From: Croceimicrobium sp965658965
GTDB lineage: Bacteria > Bacteroidota > Bacteroidia > Flavobacteriales > Schleiferiaceae
Direction: 5' to 3'
Length of the DNA stretch: 18,333 bases
Assembly (NCBI GenBank): GCA_965658965.1
Contig: CBFHVV010000055.1
Location: 1-18,333 of the forward strand
Positions 1-7,853 of this stretch are shown here, piece by piece. The notes below the pieces were generated by a model, which saw only the letters and a program-made list of their open reading frames with translations, searched no databases and was not told the origin of the DNA. Position 1 is the first letter of the stretch; every line of letters starts with the position of its first letter. The translations under genes and the position numbers were made by a program.

Positions 1-496
1 TACCGTAACTATGCCAAATCTCGCAATGGCTTTGTGCAATTTCCTCTTGTAACTTTGCGGAAATGGGACCTCCACCAGCAATCAATTTGCCCGCCCGCGA
101 GAGGTGTGCAAGGGAATGGGATATTTGGAGAGGCACCATCGCACTCAGGGCAAATGTGGTTTCTTTATCAAGGTAAGCGAAGGGCTGACCACTGGGCTCA
201 ATTATAGTCAAGTCCAATTTCCCAACAACCGCTCTAACAAACATCATAATGCCGCCAATCTTATCAATTGGCAAACAAAGCAGCGCTTTTGAGCCCTCTT
301 TTATCTCTAAAAAATTTAAAGTAGCATGCGCCGAATTTCGCATATGCTCTTTTTGTAGCGAAATGGTTTTAGGCAAGCCTGTACTGCCCGAAGTTTGTAC
401 TAAAAAATATGCATCGTCAGAATACCAAGCCCGCTTAAGCTCCTCTATTTGTTTTAAATAATCTTCAGAATCGATATTTTTAATGTTGATTTTCAA
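1..496 (-). CDS. menE: o-succinylbenzoate-CoA ligase MenE (3' end cut off by the window edge)
   Basis: MenE activates o-succinylbenzoate to its CoA thioester using ATP in menaquinone synthesis. The reading frame stays open from 496 to the left edge (165 codons). It contains the AMP-binding P-loop TSGSTGLPK near residues 37-45, then KALLCLPIDKIGGIMM, and it stops at the window edge just inside the SYG(M)TE adenylate motif. There is no ATG at the 5' end. A TAG stop at 499-497 sits directly before a TTG at 496, so TTG is the most likely start. It gives the short N-terminus (LKINIKNIDSEDYLKQ) usual for the compact Bacteroidota MenE. It is the last men gene of the minus-strand run, 154 bases after menC. 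The function call is firm from the motif and the operon. The start codon is an inference. Confidence 0.88.
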   Translation of the reverse strand, partial: MKINIKNIDSEDYLKQIEELKRAWYSDDAYFLVQTSGSTGLPKTISLQKEHMRNSAHATLNFLEIKEGSKALLCLPIDKIGGIMMFVRAVVGKLDLTIIEPSGQPFAYLDKETTFALSAMVPLQISHSLAHLSRAGKLIAGGGPISAKLQEEIAQSHCEIWHSYG

Positions 497-582
497 CTAC
501 TTAAATAATTTTTTGATTTTTTTACTAAGTACCCCAACCTTTCTCACTGCCCTGCCGTCTTTAGAGTATAGTTCCTTATAGA

Positions 583-600
583 TTGGTTATTACTAACCAA
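583..600. repeat. perfect 7-bp inverted repeat in the menC-menE gap
   Basis: TTGGTTA-TTAC-TAACCAA forms a perfect 7-bp stem with a 4-base loop. It lies 17 bases to the left of the GC-rich terminator-type hairpin. Read on the minus strand it is in the leader of menE. Read on the plus strand it would be a stem just before the terminator. The function is unknown. It may be an operator, a leader hairpin or part of a small RNA. Confidence 0.45.
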
Positions 601-617
601 GTACCCTGTTTAGTTAG

Positions 618-650
618 AAAGCGCCGTTTCCCTGCGGCGCTTTTTCTTTT
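618..650 (+). terminator. intrinsic terminator between menC and menE, best T-tract on the plus strand
   Basis: AAAGCGCCG (618-626) pairs with CGGCGCTTT (635-643) around an 8-base loop. The plus strand continues with an almost unbroken run of T to 652. In the minus direction, following menC, the same stem is followed only by TTTCTAACT, which is a weak tail. The hairpin could therefore partly terminate or attenuate the men transcript before menE. No plus-strand gene is visible upstream of the better orientation. Confidence 0.6.
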
Positions 651-1697
651 TTAAGCCTCATCAATTTCGTGCAAGTCCCAGCTTCCTTCTGGATTATACT
701 GTATGGTACCTCTAATGGTTTCTAAGGGGCTGGTAAAATTATTGGTATACAAACTGCCTGTTCCTAATCCAGAAGCCAAGTGTCCGTACAAATTATAATT
801 CCATTGAGCGATGGCGCTAAGGCCAACATTACTTTCTAAAGCACTAGTAACCCACCAACCGATACCGCGCTCTTCGGCATAATCAATCCATTTTTCAGAA
901 GCCTTAAAACCGCCCAGAAAACTCGGTTTCAAAATGATAAAGCGAGGTTTTATTTCATCTAATAACTGAATTTTTTCCTCCTCTTTGAACACTCCTATTA
1001 GCTCCTCATCTAAAGCAATTGGCATGGGCGAGTTTTTACAGAGATCTGCCATGGCTTTTATATTACCAGCTTTAATGGGTTGCTCAATAGAATGGATGCC
1101 CAAATTGTACAGTTCGTCTAATACCCCAGAAGCCTCTTGTGGCGTAAAGGCACCATTTGCATCAACTCTTAACTGCAATTCTGCCGGGCTATATTCTTCT
1201 CTAATATCGCGTAAAACCTGCATTTCTTGCTCTAATCCAATGGCACCAATTTTCATTTTAAGCACAAGAAAGCCCGCTTCAATTTTACTGCGAATCTGAC
1301 TTTTCATAAAGTCTAAATCTCCCATCCAAATTAGGCCATTAATCGATTGCCTCTCGTAGCCATCGGTAAAATCGCTGGGAAAGAGAATATGGTTTTCTGA
1401 TTTCAAATCCAGTAGAGCCATTTCTAAACCTGCCTGAATACTTGGCCACTCGTCTAGACTAGCTTCTAGGTTTTTTGAAGAATCCTGCTTAAGATTTTGG
1501 CAGAGCTCTTCAAGCTTATCTTCGTAGTCAGGCCGATCATCAGCGCTAAGCCCTCTTAAAAGACCACACTCACCTAATCCTCTCGCTCCCGAATCTTCTA
1601 AAAAGAGAAAATAAGAGTCCTTCACCTTGAGTATACCGCGGCTAGTTCCTGCGGGATCTCTGAAGTTTAATGTATATTTTTTCCAGTAGGCATTCAT
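651..1697 (-). CDS. menC: o-succinylbenzoate synthase MenC
   Basis: MenC is an enolase-superfamily dehydratase that converts SHCHC to o-succinylbenzoate in menaquinone synthesis. The 348-residue length fits the family. The catalytic set of the superfamily is all visible: the KMK lysines at 147 and 149, metal ligands D179 (RVDANGAF), E205 (IEQP) and D230 (ALDEE), and the opposite lysine K257 (ILKPS). An N-terminal capping domain covers roughly residues 1-115, followed by the barrel. The ATG overlaps the menA stop by one base (TAATG), so the two are probably translationally coupled. Muconate-cycloisomerase-like or dipeptide-epimerase enzymes share the fold. The position between menA and menE makes OSB synthase by far the best call. 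Confidence 0.95.
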   Translation of the reverse strand: MNAYWKKYTLNFRDPAGTSRGILKVKDSYFLFLEDSGARGLGECGLLRGLSADDRPDYEDKLEELCQNLKQDSSKNLEASLDEWPSIQAGLEMALLDLKSENHILFPSDFTDGYERQSINGLIWMGDLDFMKSQIRSKIEAGFLVLKMKIGAIGLEQEMQVLRDIREEYSPAELQLRVDANGAFTPQEASGVLDELYNLGIHSIEQPIKAGNIKAMADLCKNSPMPIALDEELIGVFKEEEKIQLLDEIKPRFIILKPSFLGGFKASEKWIDYAEERGIGWWVTSALESNVGLSAIAQWNYNLYGHLASGLGTGSLYTNNFTSPLETIRGTIQYNPEGSWDLHEIDEA

Positions 1698-2596
1698 TAT
1701 AATAACTTACCAAGGCCGTATGTTACTGCAAAAAGCAAAGTGGTTAAAGCCATTTGCTTTAATAAAGGTTCAAAATCTTTTGCAAGGCTAGCCTTTCTTA
1801 CTTTAAGAAGGTTTACGATTAAGAAGGGTAAACTTAAAAAGTACAAATTTTGCCATATTGCTGTTGGGTTAAGTCGGTTATAAATAAAGGCAAAATCGAA
1901 TGCTAATATTAGCAGCAGAGCATGATAAATTTTTGCCTTCTCTAATCCGAGCTGAAGGGCAAGAGTATTTTTCCCGGCTATTCTATCACTTTCAATATCG
2001 CGCATATTATTAAGGTTAAGCACTGCCATGGCCAAAAAGCCGATGGCACTCGCCGGGAGCAATATATCAAAATCCCAAATTAGGCTTTGTAAGAAAAAAC
2101 TTCCACCAACGCCAACCCAACCAAAAAACACCAATACCGAAAGGTCACCTAAACCACTATATCCGTAGGCTTTTTTACCCACCGTATATTTTATAGCGGC
2201 AAAAATTGCTAGTATTCCAAGAAAGGTAAAAAAGTAAGCAATAAGAATATTGCTATTCCTACTAGCCCAAAAACTTAAAGTTGTTCCAGATATAAAAGAT
2301 AAGATTGCAAAAAGAATCACGGCATTTTTCATAGCCTTAGCACTGATCAAACCACTTGCAATTGCTCTCTGTTCGCCTACTCTATTATCATCGGTACCTC
2401 TAATGCCATCGCCATAGTCGTTAGCATAATTAGAAAGCACCTGATAAAATAAGGTTGTAAGCAAAGCAAGAAAGAAGCTAAAACCATCGAAATGGCCTCT
2501 AGCAGCGGCTAAAGCAGTTCCCAGAATAATACTGGCAAAGGCCAATGGCAAGGTGCGCAATCGTGCGGCTTTAACCCAAACCTTTAAGTTAGACAT
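1697..2596 (-). CDS. menA: 1,4-dihydroxy-2-naphthoate polyprenyltransferase MenA
   Basis: MenA is an integral membrane UbiA-family prenyltransferase that attaches the polyprenyl tail to DHNA, giving demethylmenaquinone. The 299-residue protein is almost entirely hydrophobic helices. Both Asp-rich prenyl-diphosphate/Mg sites are present: NYANDYGD at 56-63, followed by GTDD, and NNMRDIESD at 196-204. The order menA-menC matches other Bacteroidota men clusters. It overlaps menC by one base and begins 31 bases after the upstream PH-domain gene. Other UbiA members (heme O synthase, UbiA itself) are unlikely given the flanking men genes. Confidence 0.95.
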   Translation of the reverse strand: MSNLKVWVKAARLRTLPLAFASIILGTALAAARGHFDGFSFFLALLTTLFYQVLSNYANDYGDGIRGTDDNRVGEQRAIASGLISAKAMKNAVILFAILSFISGTTLSFWASRNSNILIAYFFTFLGILAIFAAIKYTVGKKAYGYSGLGDLSVLVFFGWVGVGGSFFLQSLIWDFDILLPASAIGFLAMAVLNLNNMRDIESDRIAGKNTLALQLGLEKAKIYHALLLILAFDFAFIYNRLNPTAIWQNLYFLSLPFLIVNLLKVRKASLAKDFEPLLKQMALTTLLFAVTYGLGKLL

Positions 2597-2627
2597 GCTA
2601 ATAATTTTTGCAAATATAACGGAAGAC

Positions 2628-4148
2628 TTACATCCATTTTCGCTTACTAGACTCTATGCAGAATAGTAAATAATTATAAAGCTCGTAGGCCTCCTCTTGC
2701 CGCAGGTGAACAATACTCTCACCACCAGCAGCACTATATAATTGCAAGCTGGCCACCCCTCGTCTTTTTTGAAAGATGCTTTGTTTTAAACAAATATTCT
2801 GCAACTTATAATTGGGAATAAGCAAGGTGGTGGGAAAAATATAACCTCGCTTTACCAGAGTGAAATCAGGATTAACCTTTACTCGATAAGTTTGAAAGTA
2901 CCGGAAACTGAAAAAGACTGTCGCCCCTAAATAAATAAGAATAAATGGATAGAGCCATAACATTTCAAGCAACCAAAAATTTACCGCAGTAAAAACTAAG
3001 CTAGGCACCAGTCCCACCCAAATAGCCAATTGAATAAATAGCAACTTATCCACTTGAAAGGACTGATAAGGAAAAGCTTTACGATTGGGATATTGCCTAT
3101 CTAATACGCTTACTAAACTTCTAGCTTTAATACCGGGGATGGAAATTAATTTTCGATCATTAATTACTTCGGTACCGGCTTGCTTTATACGTAATGTATA
3201 AAAACCAATGAGGGCACGTAAAGGATTAGACTCCCACTTAAAATACTGGATTTTACCAAAAGGAACATTGAAGGTATTTTTAGCTATCAGCCCACTATTC
3301 ATGCGCATTCCCTCCTGCCCTAAAAAGAATTTAAACTGAAAATGCGTTACTGCGGTTCCCACCAAAGAGGCTAAAACAGAAATAAGCAAAAAGGCAATTA
3401 GTGCAAAGGGCAAGAGTAATATCCATTGTGATAAAAAGTTTTCTGCAGTTTGTTCGATATAAGATTCGAAAGGTTTTAATAAATACTCTTCGAATTGCCA
3501 GATGTATCCATTAACAATGGCAAACAATAGTAAACCCGAGCGGAAATGATTTTGCGTAAGACCAACCAAAAGCAAATCTTTGAAACTTAGCTCTAGAACG
3601 GGCTGCGAATCTAACTTAAAGTTACTTTTCTCCTTTTCCTCTAGAATCTCTGAATCGGCATCACCTTCTGGCTTTTCCCCTGTTTCAAATTTGCGCTCCA
3701 TTAAATACTCGCGCAGTTGTTTTGCGTGTAATTTAGAAAGAGCGGGAATCTGAATCTCATTTTGAATACTGCCGGCAGTATCTATTTTCAGTCCTACTAC
3801 CCCTAATATTCTTTGAATAAGGTTTTGACTGGTATTTACTGTTTGAATCCGAGCAAAAGGAACATTTACTTTCTCTTGGCTAAAAACTCCTTTTTCGATA
3901 ACAAAATTATCTCCTTTGATATAAAAAGTAAATTTTAAATACTGTAAATAGCTAATTATCAAAAATATAATTGAAATAATATAGGCCCATTCTTCTAGGC
4001 CAAGACTTAGGATCCGGAACTTAGTTCCAAGATTTACCACCACGAAAAAGATGAAGAAGTTAAAGGCTCGGCGGAGATTAATAAAGAATATTACCGCTAC
4101 TCCTAATATATTCTGACGTTGCGGCTTAAGCAGCTCCAAATCACTCAT
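2628..4148 (-). CDS. membrane protein with three bacterial PH (bPH2/DUF304) domains, YdbT-like
   Basis: This is a 506-residue membrane protein with three bPH2 domains, roughly residues 73-153, 270-350 and 418-495. Each carries a VPFARIQ-, VPFGKIQ- or IPNYKLQ-type segment. They are separated by hydrophobic helix pairs near 16-40/54-70, 190-213/240-265 and 370-416. This is the layout of Bacillus YdbT. In B. subtilis the ydbS-ydbT pair has been linked to resistance to the antimicrobial peptide amylocyclicin; the biochemical activity is not known to me. I chose the ATG at 4148, which overlaps the preceding stop as ATGAGTGA. A GTG at 4154 would add only two residues. An acidic linker lies near residues 156-175. 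Its role in a men operon is unexplained. Confidence 0.85.
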   Translation of the reverse strand: MSDLELLKPQRQNILGVAVIFFINLRRAFNFFIFFVVVNLGTKFRILSLGLEEWAYIISIIFLIISYLQYLKFTFYIKGDNFVIEKGVFSQEKVNVPFARIQTVNTSQNLIQRILGVVGLKIDTAGSIQNEIQIPALSKLHAKQLREYLMERKFETGEKPEGDADSEILEEKEKSNFKLDSQPVLELSFKDLLLVGLTQNHFRSGLLLFAIVNGYIWQFEEYLLKPFESYIEQTAENFLSQWILLLPFALIAFLLISVLASLVGTAVTHFQFKFFLGQEGMRMNSGLIAKNTFNVPFGKIQYFKWESNPLRALIGFYTLRIKQAGTEVINDRKLISIPGIKARSLVSVLDRQYPNRKAFPYQSFQVDKLLFIQLAIWVGLVPSLVFTAVNFWLLEMLWLYPFILIYLGATVFFSFRYFQTYRVKVNPDFTLVKRGYIFPTTLLIPNYKLQNICLKQSIFQKRRGVASLQLYSAAGGESIVHLRQEEAYELYNYLLFCIESSKRKWM

Positions 4149-4644
4149 GGGCACTACTCAACTTTGAAATGTGGTCACGAAGCTTGATCGCCCTCTCCTT
4201 ACTTAAGCCTTTAACGCTTAAATCACTGGTGTTTCCACCTGCCGTAAAAACCTTTACCGAAGCAATATCAAAGAGTCGTCCGATTAAACCCTGGTTATAT
4301 TCACAATGTTGAATGCGATTGAAAGGCACGGTGGTTTGGCGGAAAAAAAATAAACCCGTTTTATAAGAAATATCATGATCTCGTAAGAGGTAGCCCTTAA
4401 TTTTGAAAGCTACTATTTCATAAATCACCGAAATTAACATTAAGCCTAAAACTGGATAAAGCCAATACCCAAAATACAGCTTCCCAAACAAACTGAAAAG
4501 CGCTCCTACACCTGCTGCGAAGAGTAAAAAAAGAATTCTACTGGTGATACGCATGTATAAATAATCTTCGCGCAAGGGCTCAAAACTCTCTTGATCCATT
4601 TGCGGAATTTGATCAATATCTACTTTAATATTTTCAAAAATCAT
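4141..4644 (-). CDS. small membrane protein with one bPH2 (DUF304) domain, YdbS-like
   Basis: The protein has 167 residues. Two hydrophobic helices (about 34-54 and 58-78) precede a single bPH2 domain (about 80-160) containing VPFNRIQHCEYNQGLIGR and ending in a KVFTAGG strand. This matches YdbS, the smaller partner that is usually encoded directly before YdbT, as here. The ATG overlaps the menD stop by four bases (ATGA), and the 3' end overlaps the YdbT-like gene. It therefore sits inside the men transcript and is not a separate unit. The family is firm. The molecular function is unknown. Confidence 0.85.
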   Translation of the reverse strand: MIFENIKVDIDQIPQMDQESFEPLREDYLYMRITSRILFLLFAAGVGALFSLFGKLYFGYWLYPVLGLMLISVIYEIVAFKIKGYLLRDHDISYKTGLFFFRQTTVPFNRIQHCEYNQGLIGRLFDIASVKVFTAGGNTSDLSVKGLSKERAIKLRDHISKLSSAHE

Positions 4645-6323
4645 TTTAGATCATGTTTTAGATAGCGGAAATAATTCTTCAGTACTTCTGGGCTTTCTTG
4701 GGCAGGACTTTGAATTTCTAAAATAGCTATCGCGTTAGAGGCATAAAGCTTCTGCAAAGCAGTCTCCAATTCTTCCTCTCTTTTTACTTGAAAAAAATCG
4801 ATATCAAAAGTTTGTGCCACCCCCGCCAAATTTAATTGGTGCTTGGTTTCTTGGAATCGCTCAAAATCTGCATTATTCTCAGGCCCCTTTATGATGCGAA
4901 AAATGTTACCACCACCATTATTTAAAATAATAATTTTAAGGTTATCGGGAAGGGTATCATTCCAAAAAGCTCCACTATCGTAAAGATAAGCAATGTCGCC
5001 TGTAATAAGGGTGATCTCTTGTTTACTATTTAGGGCATGACCAATGGCAGTGGCCGTTGAGCCATCAATACCGCTGGTTCCTCTATTTGCGTAATGCGTA
5101 ATATTTGCATCATGCGCAAAGAGCTGAGAGTAGCGAATACTAGCACTATTGGCGCAATGTAATGCGCTATCATTAGGCAAATGATTAAGGATATAACCAA
5201 AGGCTTTAAAATCGCTAAAAGGAGCATTCTCCCAATATTTAGTATGCGATGCCAACTTTTGCGTATCCCAAGTCAAAATTGCCTCACGCCATTCGTCGTC
5301 TCCTTCGTATTCAATAGCCTCAAGGTCTTGAAAAAACTTCAATAGAGAAGTTCCTATGTTTAGCGTTAATGCATGAAAAGTATCGCTTAAGGAATCTTCT
5401 TCGCTAATGTTCCAATGTGCCTTGGGCTTGAACTCTTTCAAATAAGATTTCAGCATCTTACTTACCACCTCTCCCCCAAAGCTTATAACCAAATCGGGCT
5501 GCAAAAACTCCTTCTCTTGGGCACTTAAAGTGTTCACCAAGCGATCAATAGAATGCACCCCTTGCAGGCCACTTAAATTACTTAAAGTCTCGGTAAACAG
5601 TAAATGATTGGCACGTCCTAAAAACCTAATTAAAAGGGCTTTTAATGCCTCGTCTACCGGCGACTGCCCAGCTATTATTAGGACTTTCCTCGACTCTTGG
5701 TACACTGGACTTAATAGCTGCCAGTCCTCTTTGCTTAAGCTTCTTTGCCCTTCAACTTGCCTAATCAGCCTAAAACTTTCATTTTCAAAATTTTGGGTAT
5801 CATACAAAGGCTCATCAAAAGGTACATTAATATGCACCGGTCCTTTAAAAGATTTAAAGATGGCCTCGTTAGCAATACGCTGATTGTAATGCTGCGCTAA
5901 ATCATCTTGAGGTTCTCTTAAAAGGTTAGCCGCTTTTACTAGGTGTGAACCAAAAATATTTTCTTGTTGAATGGTTTGCCCCGCACCTTGACCAATCCAC
6001 TCTTTAGGCCGGTCGGCGGTAATAACCAAAAGTGGTACTTTCTGATAAAAGGCTTCCGTTACGGCTGGTAAATAGTTTGCAGCGGCCGATCCACTGGTAC
6101 AAATTACGGCTGCAGGAACAGCGTCGGCCAAAGCCATGCCTAATGCAGTAAAGGCTGCAGCACGCTCATCGGGTACAGAGTGTAGCTTGAAATTATAGGC
6201 GCGCAAAGCAATAATTAAAGGAGCATTACGTGACCCTGGAGAAATTATGATGTTTTTAATGCCATGCTGATCTAGTAGAAAAGCTAAGAGGCGAGCATTA
6301 TATAAAGTGGAGGTTTTCTGCAT
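4641..6323 (-). CDS. menD: SEPHCHC synthase MenD
   Basis: MenD is a thiamin-diphosphate enzyme that joins 2-oxoglutarate to isochorismate with loss of CO2, the first committed step of menaquinone synthesis. At 560 residues it has the normal size. The N-terminal Pyr domain carries SPGSRNAP (28-35) and the cofactor-activating Glu in PDERAAAF (E53). The C-terminal PP domain carries NRGTSGIDG (413-421), the GD of the ThDP/Mg motif at 442-443 (GDIAYLYDSGAF) and the distal NNGGGNIF (468-475). It lies one base after menF in the transcript (TAAGATG) and overlaps the YdbS-like gene as ATGA. The motifs are complete, so it should be active. Confidence 0.97.
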   Translation of the reverse strand: MQKTSTLYNARLLAFLLDQHGIKNIIISPGSRNAPLIIALRAYNFKLHSVPDERAAAFTALGMALADAVPAAVICTSGSAAANYLPAVTEAFYQKVPLLVITADRPKEWIGQGAGQTIQQENIFGSHLVKAANLLREPQDDLAQHYNQRIANEAIFKSFKGPVHINVPFDEPLYDTQNFENESFRLIRQVEGQRSLSKEDWQLLSPVYQESRKVLIIAGQSPVDEALKALLIRFLGRANHLLFTETLSNLSGLQGVHSIDRLVNTLSAQEKEFLQPDLVISFGGEVVSKMLKSYLKEFKPKAHWNISEEDSLSDTFHALTLNIGTSLLKFFQDLEAIEYEGDDEWREAILTWDTQKLASHTKYWENAPFSDFKAFGYILNHLPNDSALHCANSASIRYSQLFAHDANITHYANRGTSGIDGSTATAIGHALNSKQEITLITGDIAYLYDSGAFWNDTLPDNLKIIILNNGGGNIFRIIKGPENNADFERFQETKHQLNLAGVAQTFDIDFFQVKREEELETALQKLYASNAIAILEIQSPAQESPEVLKNYFRYLKHDLK

Positions 6324-6324
6324 C

Positions 6325-7287
6325 TTATTGCATTACATTTAAAATGGTCTGCATTTTATTTTTAGTTTCTTGCCATTCAGACTGAGGCTCACTAGCCGCG
6401 ATTATTCCGCCACCAGCGTACAAGCAAATTTGAGTAGGGCTGATAATTTGAGCGCAGCGCAAATTAACCCAAAAATGACCTGCATCAGAATTTTTCAGTC
6501 CAAAATAGCCAGTATAATAAGAGCGGTCATATTGCTCCAATTGGGAAATCAACTCTAGCGCTTCAGCTTTAGGGTTTCCTGCTACTGCAGGAGTTGGATG
6601 AAGCTTTCCTAAAAGCTCATCTAGCGGAAGCGGTAATGAACTGCTTGCTTTTATAGCAGTATATAGGTGGCGTAAATTGCCAGCCCGTACTATTTCTAAG
6701 GATCCCTTTTTTACCTGTGAGAGGGCCGAAATTGACTGGAGTGTCGCTAAGATATAGTGCGTTACTATTTCTTGCTCTAGTTTCTCCTTTTCTCCAAAAT
6801 CTTGCTCCGAATTAAGAGGTAAAGTCGCCGCTAAGCTCGCCGTTTCCACACGGTCTTCTTTAAAAGCCAATAATGTTTCTGGACTAGCTCCCAACCAAGT
6901 TCCAGAAGTTGGATGGCTAAATAAGTAAACCGTGGCCTCGGGATAGGCATTACACAGCTTGTCAAATAGAACCATAGGCTCTAAGGCTAAATCAAATAAT
7001 TGCGCTCTACTAAAAACGACTTTGGCTTGTTTCGCTTTCGCAAGATGCTTCACCAGACTATCAAGAGATTTAAAATAATCCTCTTGCCTTAAAATTGCTG
7101 GAGCCGATTGGTAAAACCACTTTTCATTGGCCCAGCGATCTACTTCCTCGAGCTGCAATTTAATAGGCTTAGCATTTTGGAAATCAACAAAGTGAAATTC
7201 CAAATCTGAATTTTTGGCTTCTCTATAATAAACAGCTTCGCACTGGGGCTTTTTAAGGGCTAAAAAGGAAGGGGATAATTCGGGCAT
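6325..7287 (-). CDS. menF: isochorismate synthase MenF
   Basis: MenF is a chorismate-binding enzyme that converts chorismate to isochorismate at the entry to the menaquinone pathway. The 320-residue protein keeps the catalytic core and lacks most of the N-terminal part found in the roughly 430-residue E. coli MenF, as is common in Bacteroidota. Visible sites are the likely general-base lysine K89 (AKVVFSR), the general-acid Glu E137 (GASPE), HPTPAVAGNP (230-239), DRSYYTGYFG (254-263) and the Mg-binding glutamates E300/E304 in SEPQSEW. The context with menD makes isochorismate synthase a better call than salicylate or aminodeoxychorismate synthase. The ATG overlaps the thioesterase stop by one base (TAATG). 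Confidence 0.94.
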   Translation of the reverse strand: MPELSPSFLALKKPQCEAVYYREAKNSDLEFHFVDFQNAKPIKLQLEEVDRWANEKWFYQSAPAILRQEDYFKSLDSLVKHLAKAKQAKVVFSRAQLFDLALEPMVLFDKLCNAYPEATVYLFSHPTSGTWLGASPETLLAFKEDRVETASLAATLPLNSEQDFGEKEKLEQEIVTHYILATLQSISALSQVKKGSLEIVRAGNLRHLYTAIKASSSLPLPLDELLGKLHPTPAVAGNPKAEALELISQLEQYDRSYYTGYFGLKNSDAGHFWVNLRCAQIISPTQICLYAGGGIIAASEPQSEWQETKNKMQTILNVMQ

Positions 7288-7718
7288 TACTTTTTATTTC
7301 GCAAAGGCACAATCATATTGGTCAGCTTGCAATGCGAAATTAGCTTACCCGCTTCATCACAAATACGAATCTCCCACAGGTGGGTGCTGCGGCCTTGGTG
7401 AATTATGGTTGCCGTGCCAATTACATAACCATCCCGCTTAGAGGCTACATGATTACAGGAAATTTCGATACCTAAAACAGCAGATTTTTCGCGGTCAATA
7501 AACATAGCACTAGCGGCAGAGCCCAGGCTTTCTGCTAATACGGCGTTGGCACCACCATGCAATAAGCCCATTGGCTGATGTACCTTTGAGTTCACTGGCA
7601 TTTTAGCTTGAAGCATACCGGACTCTTTATCTACATCGGTATACTCTATGGCCAAAGTCTCCATTAAAGTGTGCTGACTAGACTGATTGAATTTTGCTAA
7701 AATCTCTTCTTTATTCAT
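7287..7718 (-). CDS. menI: hotdog-fold thioesterase, probable DHNA-CoA thioesterase (MenI/YdiI-like)
   Basis: The 143-residue single hotdog domain closely resembles E. coli YdiI, which hydrolyses 1,4-dihydroxy-2-naphthoyl-CoA in menaquinone synthesis. The block MPVNSKVHQPMGLLHGGANA and then LAESLGS holds the catalytic Glu (E63) and His (H54) at the same numbering as YdiI. It is the first gene of the men transcript and overlaps menF by one base, which supports a pathway role. The general PaaI family also contains phenylacetyl-CoA thioesterases and YbdB, so the exact substrate is inferred from similarity and position. No clear TAnnTTTG promoter element was found in the short region upstream. 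Confidence 0.85.
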   Translation of the reverse strand: MNKEEILAKFNQSSQHTLMETLAIEYTDVDKESGMLQAKMPVNSKVHQPMGLLHGGANAVLAESLGSAASAMFIDREKSAVLGIEISCNHVASKRDGYVIGTATIIHQGRSTHLWEIRICDEAGKLISHCKLTNMIVPLRNKK

Positions 7719-7806
7719 AAATATAATATCGCGCTAATTTAAATTATCCAAGTCTTTCCATCTGCTTGGCCAGACATATTTATTAAACACCTCTGCGAGC
7801 CGATGG

Positions 7807-7834
7807 TTTGCCCAATCAACAATTTATATTTTTG
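7807..7834 (+). promoter_or_regulatory. Bacteroidota-type promoter for the DUF1801 gene
   Basis: TTTG at 7807-7810 is followed after 16 bases by TATTTTTG at 7827-7834, an exact match to the -7 consensus TAnnTTTG. Transcription would begin near 7841, about 13 bases before the ATG. The spacer is slightly short against the usual 17-23. Confidence 0.5.
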
Positions 7835-7853
7835 CTAAAACCAATATTCAGCT

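Noticed and set aside
104..461. Plus-strand open frames over the menE region
   Set aside because: They are antisense to a continuous reading frame with clear AMP-binding motifs and have no recognisable protein features.
497..588. Open minus-strand stretch before menE reading PIYKELYSKDGRAVRKVGVL and then a Lys-rich end, closed by TAG at 499-497
   Set aside because: It looks protein-like but has no ATG/GTG/TTG near its beginning (only an internal GTG giving 16 residues). It is opened by a TAA at 589-587. The Lys-rich end follows from an A-rich sequence. Conservation in relatives would be needed to revive it.
7719..7853. Promoter for the men operon in the divergent gap
   Set aside because: The minus strand has only near-matches (TATATTTA touching the ATG, TAATTTAA) without a fitting -33 element. 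No site can be called from sequence alone.
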